A stretch of DNA of 64,000 bases from Trachythela sp. YZ-2020 (lineage: Eukaryota; Cnidaria; Anthozoa; Malacalcyonacea; Clavulariidae), in the NCBI GenBank assembly GCA_016169945.1, contig JADLSH010000279.1, forward strand, positions 496,001 to 560,000, given 5' to 3'. This document shows, piece after piece, positions 31,843-44,900 of the stretch (the first letter of the stretch is position 1; each line of letters begins with the position of its first letter). Under the pieces are notes generated by a model. It did not search any database and was not told the origin of the DNA. It worked only from the letters and a program-made list of their open reading frames with translations. The position numbers and the translations under genes are program-made.

Positions 31843-33174
31843 ATGCAAAATAAAGAAGACTCTGACGAGGCCAATACTACAGAAGAAAGACGAAATGGTC
31901 AAAGGGAACACAGAGACGTTGAAAATCGTTATCAATTTGAGGAAAACAACAAAAAACATTGCGATCAAACTGCAGTTAACTCGAGCAAAGATGACACACC
32001 ATGCAAGACGAACGAACATGAAACGGTTCTGAAACGTTTTACAAAGAAAATATTGCGAAAAAGCGGGAGAAATAGAAGTCAACAAGCTAGTAAAATGGCT
32101 TCCAGACAAAAAGACGCGAACGGCAGACCAGATAGCATTGAGGAAGACGATTTTTTCGAAGGGCATATCTACGAAGTTCCCTTTGCGAATTCCAGTGCTC
32201 AAAACGCCAGCGGGGAAGCGACAAATATGGCAAACAATAGGTTTGAGGATGGGGAATATGGTGAAAATCATGTCGGTATATCTCAGAGGAACTCAACAAG
32301 AACTCACAGGTATACCGAAGCGAATACGAAAGGGTCCAGTGCTTCTCAAAATGGTTCCGTTAAGTATTGTGGGGGCGGTACGGATAGGAATCTAGAGCAT
32401 ACTGCTAATGACTCAGTGGATAGCAGAAAAGAACGATTCCAACAAGGTAAATCAATGTCTCTCCCTACATCTAGGCCACGGGTCCCCTTACCTGGCCTTG
32501 CCTCGGGTAGCCTGAAATTACCATGTGACACGTCCAGCGAGGATTCTAGTAACGAAGATTGGGTACAGCCGCCACCACGGACAACACCGGAACTAAGAAG
32601 TCTGCGATCACAATCACTGCCTTCGTCATCCAAGTTAAACCTGAACTATCAATTCCTTAACGGACTTAACGACTTATGCAAGCGTGGTTGGTATTGGGGT
32701 CCATTAAGCAGCAAGGAGGCCGAAGTGAAGCTTCATGGGAAACCAGATGGTGCATTCCTCGTTAGGGATAGTAATGATAATCGTTATCTCCTGAGTCTAA
32801 GTTTTAGATCGGCACAAAAAACATTGCACACTCGAATCGAATTTTGCAAAGGGAAGTTTAGTTTTTACTCTGCGCCGTTTATCAGTGCTGGAAGTTTTGC
32901 ATCCGTTGTGGAACTCATAGACAACTGCGTGGAAACGTCGAAAGAACGAGTTTACTGTTATACCAAAGGGCGTGCTCAGAATGGTGCAACCTTTCCAGTA
33001 CAGTTAACAAAATATGTTTCTCGGTTTGAGCATGTTTGTACATTGCAGCATCTGTGCCGCTTCATTATCCGTCAGCATTTTACGCTGGAGAACATTGGTG
33101 ATATGCCGTTGCCTGGCATAATGAAACGGTACCTTGGAAAAAACCACTTTGATGCAAAACCAAGTGATAAATAA
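31843..33174 (+). CDS. SOCS6/7-like: Suppressor of cytokine signalling, SOCS6/SOCS7 type
   Basis: A single uninterrupted frame of 443 codons. The N-terminal 280 residues are charged and low-complexity, with a basic patch (KRFTKKILRKSGR, about 64-76). The SH2 domain runs from about W283 (GWYWGPL) to about 380 with FLVRDS (R308 is the phosphotyrosine-binding arginine) and RYLLSLSFRS. A SOCS box follows (about 385-433: YVSRFEHVCTLQHLCRFIIR, then LPLPGIMKRYL). GWYWGP, the SLSFRS strand and the VSRF...LPLP box are specific for the SOCS6/7 branch. These are adaptors that bring an elongin B/C-Cullin 5 ubiquitin ligase to phosphotyrosine proteins in insulin, KIT and related signalling. Vertebrate SOCS6 also has an intronless coding region. 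AATAAA occurs at 33307 and 33368. Confidence 0.93.
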   Translation: MQNKEDSDEANTTEERRNGQREHRDVENRYQFEENNKKHCDQTAVNSSKDDTPCKTNEHETVLKRFTKKILRKSGRNRSQQASKMASRQKDANGRPDSIEEDDFFEGHIYEVPFANSSAQNASGEATNMANNRFEDGEYGENHVGISQRNSTRTHRYTEANTKGSSASQNGSVKYCGGGTDRNLEHTANDSVDSRKERFQQGKSMSLPTSRPRVPLPGLASGSLKLPCDTSSEDSSNEDWVQPPPRTTPELRSLRSQSLPSSSKLNLNYQFLNGLNDLCKRGWYWGPLSSKEAEVKLHGKPDGAFLVRDSNDNRYLLSLSFRSAQKTLHTRIEFCKGKFSFYSAPFISAGSFASVVELIDNCVETSKERVYCYTKGRAQNGATFPVQLTKYVSRFEHVCTLQHLCRFIIRQHFTLENIGDMPLPGIMKRYLGKNHFDAKPSDK

Positions 33175-34322
33175 CTTGTGTTTCATATTTTGTGTTCAAG
33201 GTTAGCATTAACTGGTCTTGTGATATGTGTAGTTTACACCATATGGTAAATGTAAATAGTGAACATAGCTAGCTAATAGATGGCTTCTATAAAGCAATCC
33301 AAAATGAATAAATTGCCTTGCTTCTTTTTTATGCCAATGTGAATCATTCTCGTTGTTGTTGTTTTAAAATAAACATTAAACACCCCTTTTGAATAAGCAC
33401 CTCTCATCAAATTCTTCCCTTAGCATTGTGAAAATTAAATAATTGAATGCCCCACACATGGACACATTTCATTGACTGTTGTAAAAGTTCGGACAAAGAA
33501 AACTTGTATACACTTGTATAATCTACCATCTGTTGTTGTCAAAAAAATTTCCAGATGCAAGCATTCCTATTCATTAACAATTTCCTAGCCCGCATGCATG
33601 CAGACACCTTTAAAACTAGAAATTAGCATCTTTGGTTTTTAGGTACAGTTTAACTACTTGAAAAAACTTTAATTTCCATTTCACTTTTTATGTACAATAC
33701 CACCACATAATATCACAACATATTCTATATGCACAATAAACTAGCTAATTGTGAGTGCCAGTTTAACCACCACTTATTATGTCACCATGTTACATGTTAT
33801 GACAATACGGTAATCAAGTTTGACCCATTCTACATTTTAATTGATTGTTATCAGTCTATGAAATTTCATATTGGACGAGCAGATAATTGTTTCATTAAGA
33901 CATTAGAACACTGCCTGTTACAAGTTTATCAAAGTTTCAATATTACTTCAAGATCAGTGATGTCATCACATATAAATCGTCACAAGCAGTTTCGACTTTA
34001 AACTAGGGCCTTACTGACTTCCCACCCCAAATCAAAATGTATTGATAAATAATATGACCAAAATAACATGCTTTTGAGAATTTGCAAGTTAATTTCTGTG
34101 AAAAACCGTTTTGCGGGAAGTGTTTCCCAAAAACAGAAATACTAACTTCTTGTCATCTGAAGTCTTCAAATTTTGAACAACTATAGATTAAAAGGTGCCC
34201 CTCTCTAATTTATACAATTAAAGTTGACTAATGCCAAGCCATTTTAAACTGGGTTATTTTCAGACACTCTTAATATTTTATCAGGATAACCCAAGCTGAT
34301 GGTTCAATTAATGTTACCTTAC
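33175..34322. other. SOCS 3' UTR and intergenic region towards COQ9
   Basis: Two AATAAA hexamers lie at 33307-33312 and 33368-33373, probable poly(A) signals of the SOCS gene. The rest is unique AT-rich DNA with scattered short ORFs. I see no gene or repeat of note. Confidence 0.5.
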
Positions 34323-37008
34323 TTAACGATCCCATTTGTTGAATCCAGTAATATTTCGGACCTATAGCAAAAAAATTTTGGCAATTTGCATGAGCTCTGT
34401 AACACAATCAGTGAGTGCCACCTGTGTTATACATTATATGTATACCACACACTGTCGGATAAATGGTTTTAGACATTGCTGTTTTTCTTACCAGAGACAA
34501 TCCAGAGCACGCCAGATTTGCCACATCCTCACCAGCTTTATTGAACTGAAAAGTTTTAGAATTTCACTTAACCATTAGCTGGCAATGTGCCCAGATGCGT
34601 CCTACTTAAGTATTTTACTCTGTCTAACACCAGATGGTGTTACTCATCAGTGGTAGGGTACTGCCAGTTAATGGCTTAATAGAAAATTGCACCGAGTCAA
34701 AAACCTAAAGTCCTGAATGTATAAATTTGACGTATCTTACACATTGTTTCATGCTGCTCGTGTTCCTGATGTCCAGAAATCTACGATCTAAAAACATCCA
34801 TGTGTCCTGAAAATCTTCTGATTTATCTTGTAACATGTACAATTCTACAAATACAACAAAAAATGCAAATTTCAATGATTCAGTAGCATTTAGTACTGTG
34901 CTAGATAAGATCAAGTACTATGTCTATGAAAATTTATCGAAGCACACCTGTTACACCATATATAGCAGCCAAAGATGTCCGCTTTGTATACCAGCTTATC
35001 TATAGGTCATACAAACAACAGAATATGAGGGTTGCGACTTTGTATAACATTTGGACCTAACTCAATTATGAAGTCTTGTTGCATTGCAGCTAAGTGGATT
35101 ACAAGAAACAATTTTCTTATATATTCATTTGTTTGAACGAGTTTGTTTGCACATCGTTCTTACGTTCATGTTCTCCATGTTCACATTAATGCCCAACATA
35201 TTGTATTGTATCAATGTGTTAGGTAAAGTAAAATAATACAGGGTGCATTGCAGCTTAATAGGTTTGGGTTAAACTCCTTTTTGCTAGTTAATCCACTGCT
35301 GCCACCAACTAAACTTCAAATCAAGTGGTCATAAACAGACAAATCCCTTGCAAAACAAACAAACAAACAAACACTGCCAGTGTACTTACATCTGTTGAAG
35401 TATCATTTGAATGATACCAAATATCATCTGTCATGTTTGCTACACTTTGCAAAGCATCAACAGCATTCGATGGATAAGCCATTAAACTCATTGCCTTTAT
35501 AAAAGTACAGTACACATTTAACATAGATAAAAAAAAACCAGTTTAATTATGAATAATTGTTGTACTGTATACATCCTTTCACATTAATAGAACATAAAAA
35601 TGTGTGTTTACCTGAGGCCATGAATCAATGTACGGTGTTATCATTCTCACGCGAACCTGAACAGCATTTTTGATAAAGTCACTTTGACCACTAACAAATA
35701 TTGAAATAAATTATAATGAAAATTACTTAAACCAGCATTGAACAAGCTGTCTCCAGAATGCTCAGAGCATTGGTATGGATCCATGGGGCATTGGTGGCAC
35801 AGTGGTTAGTGCCTTTCACATCTGCATGCAGGATTCAATTCCTGCAATGTGCAGTTCAAACACAGCAGGTTTGCTCTGGATAGTTTTCTCTTGTAGTAAC
35901 ACTGGACCAATAATAGATGGCATCTACTGGACCTCTACGGAGAACTGTTTAGAACTGATTGAGCTATGGAGAAGTGTGTATTATAAGTTTGCCAATCATG
36001 TTCTCGTTAGTTTACTTGTATCTTACATGTTTTTCCTGTTCTCTTCTTGTGTTCGTGAGTTATCAGCCAAGTAGTCACCAAGGTCCAGGTTACACATATT
36101 TATGAAATGCAACACCAGATCGCCACCTTCCCGCAGGAACATCCCTTCAGCCATACCAGAAAATCCCTCAATCTTAGCACCTTCAGCTATGGCCTGAGCA
36201 GTCCATCCATATTCAGGGACAAATTGCAGGGCAGCCGTTAGGATACGTTCACTAATGCTCTCATCATCGAGGCCTTCATCAGAGTCTTCGTCAGAGTCAT
36301 AAGTAGTTTCTTCATTGTTCTCACTTGCGTTTTCTGATTGGTCACTTTAGGAGAATACAGAATATCATGTAACATTGTGTTGTTCAAAATCTGCAATTTT
36401 TTCATGAGTTTAGTTGATAAATATATTGTTTGAAAGAATTTCGTTTAAAAGCAATTGATTTGAACTCAGGTCAAATTATGAACTGTGGAAAAATAGTTTC
36501 TGTAGATAAATACTAACTTTGTTCCTGAAGTTGCATTATCATTACCCCTACCACCATTTTCATTATGACACAATCTTATTTTCTGTGAACCTAAAAATAT
36601 TGTACTGCATTAATATATTTCAAGCTACTGTTTCATGCATACTAAAAAAAGTTTGGTAAGTGTCTATTGTATTCTGCTATCTAATTTTGCATATGTACAC
36701 ATACAATTACTTTACATAATTATAGCATTTACATGTACTATTCATTTTTTATTGTACATGTATACAGTATATACAGTATACACTATAAAACACTAGTACA
36801 CTAGACTCAGCACGTTTTTAATCAGCCATGTATTTCTATTTTCTAAGTTGTATTGTTATAAATATAACACATAAGCAAAGAAATTAAAACTAAACAACAG
36901 GTTAAAAAAGCACACAGTAAAGCCTTCACAATACTCACCAAGTACAACACAACGCATTAAGTTTAAAGATTTTGCAAAATAAATTCGTGCACTGCTCAAA
37001 GTCGCCAT
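34323..37008 (-). CDS. COQ9: Ubiquinone biosynthesis protein COQ9, mitochondrial
   Basis: Nine exons in coding order: 37008-36939, 36590-36518, 36344-36027, 35690-35612, 35494-35390, 34999-34948, 34844-34741, 34545-34492, 34361-34323. All are in phase and give 297 residues (human 318). The N-terminus is a likely mitochondrial targeting sequence (MATLSSARIYFAKSLNLMR), followed by a Ser/Asp/Glu linker. The TetR-like fold is recognisable by ERILTAALQFVPEYGWTAQA, AIAEGAKIEGFSGM and REGGDLVLHFI. Later come RMITPYIDSWPQAM, the MTDDIWYHSNDTSTD segment, SWYTKRTSLAAIY, DFQDTWMFLDRR and NITGF at the end. COQ9 is a lipid-binding partner of COQ7 in the coenzyme Q synthome on the matrix side of the inner membrane. 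Intron 3 carries a SINE. Confidence 0.94.
35778..35985 (+). mobile_element. tRNA-derived SINE in COQ9 intron 3
   Basis: The head is GGGGCATTGGTGGCACAGTG then GTTAGTGCCTTTCACATC and GGATTCAATTCCTGC (box B-like). The body is CTTGTAGTAACACTGGACC then TACTGGACCTCTACGGAG and TTTAGAACTGATTGAG. It is antisense to COQ9, and its right end lies about 45 bp below the exon 3 donor. Confidence 0.75.
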
Positions 37009-38996
37009 TTTGATTCTTTAAAATTTGAAAATTTACAAGTGTGAACCACAATACTTCAAGTTACAATTACTAAAATGTACATCGAACCCAGGAATTGTCG
37101 CTGAAAACGGAAAGGAAACTCTGGAACACACTCTTGTAAATAGTCTTTTCACCAAATTGTTATATTGAATCGTTGCGAATTGTGGTCTATCTTGATTTAT
37201 AATTGTGCGTTTATCAAACATGTTCTCCGGCTCCTATTTTGATTGCAAATTACAGTGAAATTCTCAACATAATACGACGGCTTATAATACAATTCAAACA
37301 TTGGAGTGAGAAATGCAGTTTATCTAAGGCTAGGATGAACAGTCTGCAGACAAAATCATCGTCTTTTCTCACGTGAAACTTGAATGCTCAAAAGTTGCAA
37401 TTGGCTCAGCCAATCAGCGTGAGGCTAGCTAAAGCCTGGTCTCATTAATAAGGCGCGGCTGATCTTTTGTGTGCTTTATGCAAATCAGTTTTGGTTGATT
37501 GCAGGCCCTATAAGCTCATTCATAGTTTCCACTGCGCATCCAAATGACGCGTTCTGCGTCGGGATAAGATTGCAGTTGAATCATGACATGTAGCTGAGAC
37601 TGGAAGAATTAAAATATGCACATCTGAGTATTGAACTGTTTAATTTGTCCTGAATTTATCCATTACATAATTTTCGTACCAGAATCCTCTGTGTAAAGCA
37701 AAATAAAGAAACGTGCACCTGAGGGAATATATTTTCTAATCTAAAGCGAGTCAACCGTGCGGAAATTAATTGTTCTTCGAGCAACTCTTATTCAAATGAT
37801 GATTGAACAGTTGAACACTTTCATATGCATTTCTCAAACTCATTACCACGGTAAACACCCATAAATTAACTCAACTTTCGCGTTGAATTTCTCTTTAAAT
37901 ACTGGTTTGTTTGAAAAGCTATATCATACACTCGAAGTCGTTTATTATAGTGATTAAAAACACCTCAAAGTATAAACGATAAAAACACCTCAAAGTATGT
38001 TACAAAACTCGGCTAGCGCCTTGTTTTTCAACACACTTTTCGGTGTTTCAAATCACTATAATAAACTCCTTCTCGTGTATGATATATTACATCTTAATTC
38101 TTCCAGTCTCAGCTATATGTTTAGCCTGAATTTCAGACGGCCACTCGTTGAGATGTCCAAACGCTACTACATGTTATAATTCAACTACAATTTTATCCCG
38201 ACGCAGTCGAGTGAGTCGACACTACGAATGGCTTATTGCAATCACTGATCTGAAAACAAGGACTGGATAGTGCATCTTCCATGCATAAATGAAGCCAATT
38301 GTGGCCATATCGGTGTAACCACAACAAACTGTGTGGTGTGTGGACATGTTTAAAGAGTTTTCTAATCTAAAGTCTAGTTATTGGTGGAAAATATTGTCTA
38401 TTGTCTCGATAAGAATTTGTCATCAGTGTCTCTCTCTTTGCTCCTAAATTTGCCGGTGAATAACTAATGAGGGCACACTGATGTGGGCTGCCATAAGCCT
38501 CATTATGTGGTGCTTAAAAATTCTAAAAGATAAGAAAAGAGATGAGCTTACTATATTTTTCTGCATGAAATATAAATATATTTTAACATAAAAAAACAAA
38601 CAACGAACAGAACGACTAAGAACTTGACAGATTTAAAATCTGACAGAATTAAAAATCTCTGTCAAAAAAAATTGTTCTGAATTCAATAAATTGCTCTATT
38701 CAGTTCAAGTTCTAGTTTCAGTCTCAGTTATGGCTACCTTGACAAGGTCGCGTCTATCACGAACAAATGCAAACCGGACTTAACCTGATTTGCTGATTAG
38801 ATTAAAACTTGTCAAATGCTCTTGACAAAAACATGAAGGTATCACGTGGGCATAGACAATGTTTTTATCTGCAAGTGGTCATCGTTAAATGCAAACCAGG
38901 GTACCATCTAATAGTCCCCAATTATGAGTTAATTGTTCTCTAACATGGTAAATCTAGGTAGAAATATAATCTGCTACACAGAGCATGTTATACTCT
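37009..38996. other. Intergenic region upstream of COQ9
   Basis: CACGTG (37370) and a CCAAT box (CCAATCAG, 37410) about 370-400 bp above the COQ9 ATG are promoter candidates. A larger inverted repeat follows: GCGTCGGGATAAGATTGCAG (37556) with CTGAGACTGGAAGAATTAA is mirrored at 38095-38206. The repeat at 37829-38090 and a piece of the AGCCTGAATTTCAGACGG palindrome (38113) are lodged within it. 38210-38996 holds no recognisable feature. Confidence 0.5.
37829..38090. mobile_element. Dispersed repeat with internal hairpin, copy 2
   Basis: It matches 15631-15924 over AAACACCCATAAATTAACTC, the hairpin arms and GTATGATATATTAC. It lacks about 50 bp near the left end and has a small internal duplication (AACACCTCAAAGTAT twice). 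Confidence 0.85.
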
Positions 38997-41900
38997 TTAA
39001 GCCATAATCAATATAAGCAAGCCCAACATCAACACAACGACATCTGCCATGACACAACCAGCCATACTGGTTGGAGGTGGTTTTGGCTTCCGAGTTGATA
39101 TGTCTTCGTCTAAAATAGAAAGATAAAATTGAATTCAGAAATATAACCTAGATGGCGCAAAAATAAGACATACCGACCCAAACCATAATCAATCGACATA
39201 TAGTCTGGAACCTCCGCAAACTTCAAAGCATCAGTGCTTCATTATACCAAATCTACCATATCATATCACAGCACACTATACCATACCATATATACCACAC
39301 CATACCACACTATACCATACCATACCATACCATACCACACCATACCATACCACACCACACCACACCATACCATACCATACCATACCACACCATACCATAC
39401 CATACCATACCATACCATACCATACCATATCACACCACACCATACCATATCACACCATACCATACCATACCACACCATACCATATCACACCATACCATAT
39501 CACACCATACCATACCATACCACACCATACCATACCATACCATACCATACCATACCATACCATACCATACCATACCATACCATACCATATGATACCATAC
39601 CATACCATAGCATATCACACCATACCATACCACATCATACCACATACCACACCACACCATACCACATCATAATATGACTACAGACACATACCTGTGACGT
39701 CATAAAGGGCTTCCATTCCGTGTACCATGTGGTCATTCACGTGACAATGCAATAACCACCTGCCAGTACTATCTGGTACCATCTTGACTGTCATGAATAC
39801 ACCAGGGAATAGATCAATCACATCTTCGCGATGGTCGGCAATTGTTCTCTGAAAGTAACCCACAAACAAACACATATAAAAAGGTTGTCACTTCGGTATG
39901 ATCTTGATATAAATTTTGTCCCTCGCATAGAGACAAAACAATATGGCTATCACGAAATCGTCCCGTTCTGACTTCGTCCCGAAGTCTAAATACTTACGGC
40001 TAGAACTGTTTGTCCATGAAAATGAACATTATGCATGTCAATCTCCGTGCCCAGTGCCATCAAATACCAGTTCACTTTATCGCCACGTTTCATCTCCAGC
40101 CCCTTTAAATTTCCATAAATACGACCGTTGATCGAATTCATATCGTTACTTTCAACAAATTCAAAGTGGTCTGCTTGATTCCCACACTTTGCGGTTGAAC
40201 AATATTTGTAGTTCTCTTCCAAATACCAGCTCTGATTTTCGTCAATAACACCAAAGAATAACGGGAACTCACGGTCAACTCCCTTCGATTTGTCTCCTTC
40301 TAGGGTCCCCTATGTCGAAATGAATATATAAGTTGTAGAAGGTGTTTTGTAGATGGAATATTCCATCTACAAAACACTATTAGTTCCATCGAACGAGATG
40401 CCCCCAAAAATCTTGATATATAAGTTGTACAGACTGATAGAGACTCCCTGAATCAGAAGCGTATTGTTCGAAAGCTGAGAAGAATGCTTCCAGTTTGACT
40501 CAAGCATACAGCGCAGGTATTCTCTGGGTACTCCGGTTTCCTCCTGTAGTAACACTGGACCAATAAGCGAAGGCCATTGCTGAACCTCTAGTGAGGACAG
40601 TTTGGACAGAACTGACAGGGTTATCCAGAATGACTAAAGTTAGTTTGGGCTTTCTCTTGTAGTAATATTGGATCAATTAGTAACGGCTCTTACTTGACCT
40701 CTTAGGAGAACAGTTTGGAACTGATAGACCTATCCAGTGTAAATAATTAGTTTAGTTTTGGTTTCCTCCTGTAGTAACACTGGAATCAATAAGATTGACC
40801 CATACTGGGCCTCTAGAAACAACAGTTTAGAACTGATAAAGATATTGAGTATAACATGAAGTTAGTATATATAATTTCACTCGCCTTTCTGCAAATAATT
40901 AATGGGCCAACGAGTCCCGAGTTGGTGTCCTTGGTCGGGTTGACGTAAGAATAATAAGACCACGTGATACACTCGTTATCAGTCTTGCTCGGCCCAGCTC
41001 TCTCAGGTACACGCCATGTGTAAGTGTACATATGATCAGGTGGGACAGCGTCGTCAGCTTTAGACGTTGTTTGATCCAAATATAGCGCTCCTTCGTTTTT
41101 TTTACTAAAAGCAGAAACAAATATATACTGAGAGTTAAACTAGATTATATGTAAGGCTCCGCTACCCAAATAGGCGAGTTTCACTAAGTGGGACAGTGCC
41201 GCACATGGTCGTGAACTTGAAAAGTTGAAAAGGAGAGTTATTGTATGCATTGTCCATTTGTTGGTGACAAATACATGTATTAATAGAAACATTTAGCATT
41301 CATTTTCTCGCTCTCTTAAGTGTCAATACTGTACATTTGAAGTTGACAATCACGACCAGCACAATGAAAAACCCAACTATTTCGACAAAGTTTAGACAAC
41401 AACTTACTCATAAAACACGCCGTGTGGATGAATGGAGTAATTTCTCGATGCCATATTCTTGAACACAACTTTGATCGTATCTCCGACCTCCGCCTTGATC
41501 ACTGGTCCAAGCATCCCAAGATGGTCAGGCTGAGACTTCCTCTTGGAGAAACTGCTCTCTGTGTATTCCCGGTAAATTGCTTTCTTATATTTACGGCCAA
41601 TTCGGTTTGGTCCTGATTTTGTGAACACTTTCGCTTCTCTATTAAAAGGGATAACATGTTGATAAGGGTTGGCGAGATTGCATTGGCGGATTGGACAATA
41701 CGAGAACATTGAATTTGAAACTAGACTAACGTTATTTACACCAGACAGCTCTGTCTGTCTAAATTGTTGTCCTTATATAGAGGTCCAGTATGGGCCACTA
41801 TTAGTCCAGTGATACTGCATGGGGAAACAGATGCTTTCACTAAGTTGAACACTGCAGCAGATGGTGGTCAAACGCCAGTTATCACAGAGAAAATAAATAT

Positions 41901-44900
41901 TTTCACTTTTAATTATATGTACTGTCGAGGGACGAGGGGTGTATTACTCTGAAAAAGCGTACGAAGATTTTTGCGATTTCAAAATCCCTGCAATATACCC
42001 AGGGATTTTGTTTTTTTTGTGAAATTTTCTGTGGATTTTAATGGAGATTTTGGCTCGATGTTCGAGATTTGGATATGATTTTTGGGATTTTGAGAGGGAT
42101 TTTATGGATTTTGTGGATTTTCAGTGATTTCATGGCAAATTTAGGAAGCGTACGAGGATTTGTGAAGTAATACACCCCTCGTGTACTGTAGTAGTCTTGT
42201 ATTTGGAGGCAAATAGATAAAATTAAGAGATATGTATTCTGCTATGTGTCAACAGTTCTGAAGTTGATCACCATCTGTCGTCCTCGCTGAATCCCACCAA
42301 CTGACGACCACTTTCACAACTAGCCTACAGTATCCTACCAAAAAATCACACTTACTCGTCTTTATCCAGTTCTGTCCCCTGTATGTTATTCATGCCACTC
42401 GGCGCGTAGTCCCAGACCTCTTCAACCGCGGCAATGTAGTATGTTTTCGTCTTGGCTGTATCGACATGGAACACTTTAGAACCACATTTGTTGACTCTAA
42501 ACTTGGCTACCATTCCTGCATCAAAATGATCGTTGGTACGACACACTAGTGCCCACTCCCCAGGATTGTCAGGTTGCATTGAGATGGTTTGATATGTGCC
42601 TGAAATGATTTATATAATAGAGTTAAAGCTTGTGAAATGAATAATTTGCAAGACTTGACTAACTTTATCTATAATGGAGAGCTTTATCAGTTCTAAACTA
42701 GTACTGTTCTCCATATAGGTTCAGTAAGGGTCCAGTGTCACTTCATGACGAAATCTAAACTGAACAAACATTATTTATACTGTGTCACTTCATGGCGACA
42801 GCGACAGCGACAGCGACAACGACAACGACAACGACGACATCATCGTCATCGTCACCAGCAACAGCATCCGCAACAGCAACAGCAACCCACGCAACAACAA
42901 CCCACCTGGAATTAAGGTTACTGTGTCCTTTCTATTACTATTCATTTCAAACGTCTGTCCATGAAAATTGACGCCATGTATATCAACTTCATTTCCCAAG
43001 CCAATCAAATGCCATGATATCTTCTTGTTTAAACACATGTCAAGACCAGGTAGATTTGCAAATAGGTAGCCATTAATTCCATGCATAAGGTTGCTTTCTT
43101 TATCACTATCTGAAAAAAAGATAAGTCAACGATGAAACGTACGTCTCAAACTTATCAATAATTTATGAGCAAAACACAAAGGAAATCAGCAAAATATTTA
43201 TTTTCTGTTTGTATTTGTTGGGTTCTGAACGAGATAAAAAGTTGACAAGAACTCACCGTATTCATACGAACTTCCAGCAAACTGCTTAGCATTTCGTTTG
43301 ATGTACCACGCCGCGTTTTCGTTTGTCACAGTAAAATATAATATGAATTCCTTGTCAATATTTTTCTGTTCTCCATTCGCATACAATGTTTCTTTCTTAC
43401 AAATCAACAGAGGTCCAACTAAGCCTAGAACAAACAAGAAAAGCAAAATAAAGTTCAGAATTGATTGAGCTATCCAGTATAAATAAAGTTAGTTTCGTTT
43501 AGATTTCCTGCTGTAGTAACACAGAACACCAATAAAGGTTGGCGCTTGCTGACTTCTACGGAGAGCAGTTTAGAGCTGATAGAGCTATTCACAGTATAAA
43601 TATAGTTAGTTTAGGTTTCCTTCTGTACTACAACATGACCAATAAGGAATGATCTTTACTGGAGCAGCTTAGACAGAGCGGATAGAGCAATTCAGTATAA
43701 ATATAGTTAATTTCATAGTTTCATAGTTTTATTAATAAATCACTTATTGACTGAATACAGAATTCCTACCCGAGTATACATCTTTAACGGGGTTCACAGC
43801 AGACGTGTAGACCATTGTTAGACAGTCGGGGTCTTGTTCAGTTGGCGCGAAGTGATCAGGCACTGTCCACGTGTACAGCACGGTACTGTTTGGTGCCACC
43901 ATATCGTCTTTCTTCGCTGAGCCACTTGTTCCATCTTGGTAAGGTAAACCTTCGTTTGATTTGTTATAAAACACTCCTTGGGCTTGAATACTGAATTTAC
44001 GTGAAGCCTAAACACGATGAAGACAAACAGAAATATAAAGCTCGTTGCAATGTTTGGTTACCTTTGATCCATTCCATGATCATAACAGTGGTACCTAAGC
44101 ACGTCAGTTATCCGAAAATGTGAATCAGGCCATAGTTAATAGAGTTAGGAAACTCGGCATATTACAAAGCAGCTAGCAATTGAATGGGTTTTATGTTGAA
44201 CGGTACCTGACCGTGCACAAATCTTTTGTTTTACGTTCATTAATATTTCAGAAACACGGTTTGGAGATTAAGCCCAAGCATTTCCATTGGTCGATTCATA
44301 AAAATACAATATATTCACTAACCGTGACCGTGCACAAATGCAAACAAAAACATAGAACAAAAGCGAAAGCCGAATTTCCTAACCATGTCATCTCTATTAA
44401 CTATGATCAGACGAAAGGGATAACCCTTACTTCTCTTGTGTTACTATATGCGAAAACCGGAACACACGGATAACATCGAAAACCTGTGGTGTTTAGTATA
44501 GGGCGAAAGTGGAAGCACTTATATAATCAGCCAACTGCATATTGTAAGAATCACGAACCCTGGTCACAGAGGCGAAAGGCACATGCACTAAAGTCTAAAC
44601 TAACCACAAAACCCCAACAGAACAGAGTTTGGTTGGGAATTGAACCATAATATATATGTCTAAGTTAGGAATAAGTCAATATATCAACTGAAGTCTGTAG
44701 ACAAAATTGTATAAGTTTTAGCACCAAACCGCTTTAATCGGGTGCTTTCCTAGTAATGTGTCGCGTATGGTAGTAGAACACGCATAGTGTGTATTCGACT
44801 AACTACCACAAACAATATTAAATTCCTATATATTTTTAATCTACATACCTTGTTATGGAATGTAACTTTGATAGTATCTCCAACTTCAGCACGAATCACA

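Noticed and set aside
39234..39677. Long open frames on both strands (YHTIP or MVWYG repeats)
   Set aside because: They are produced by a period-5 satellite (CCATA), which is open in many frames. They have no coding features.
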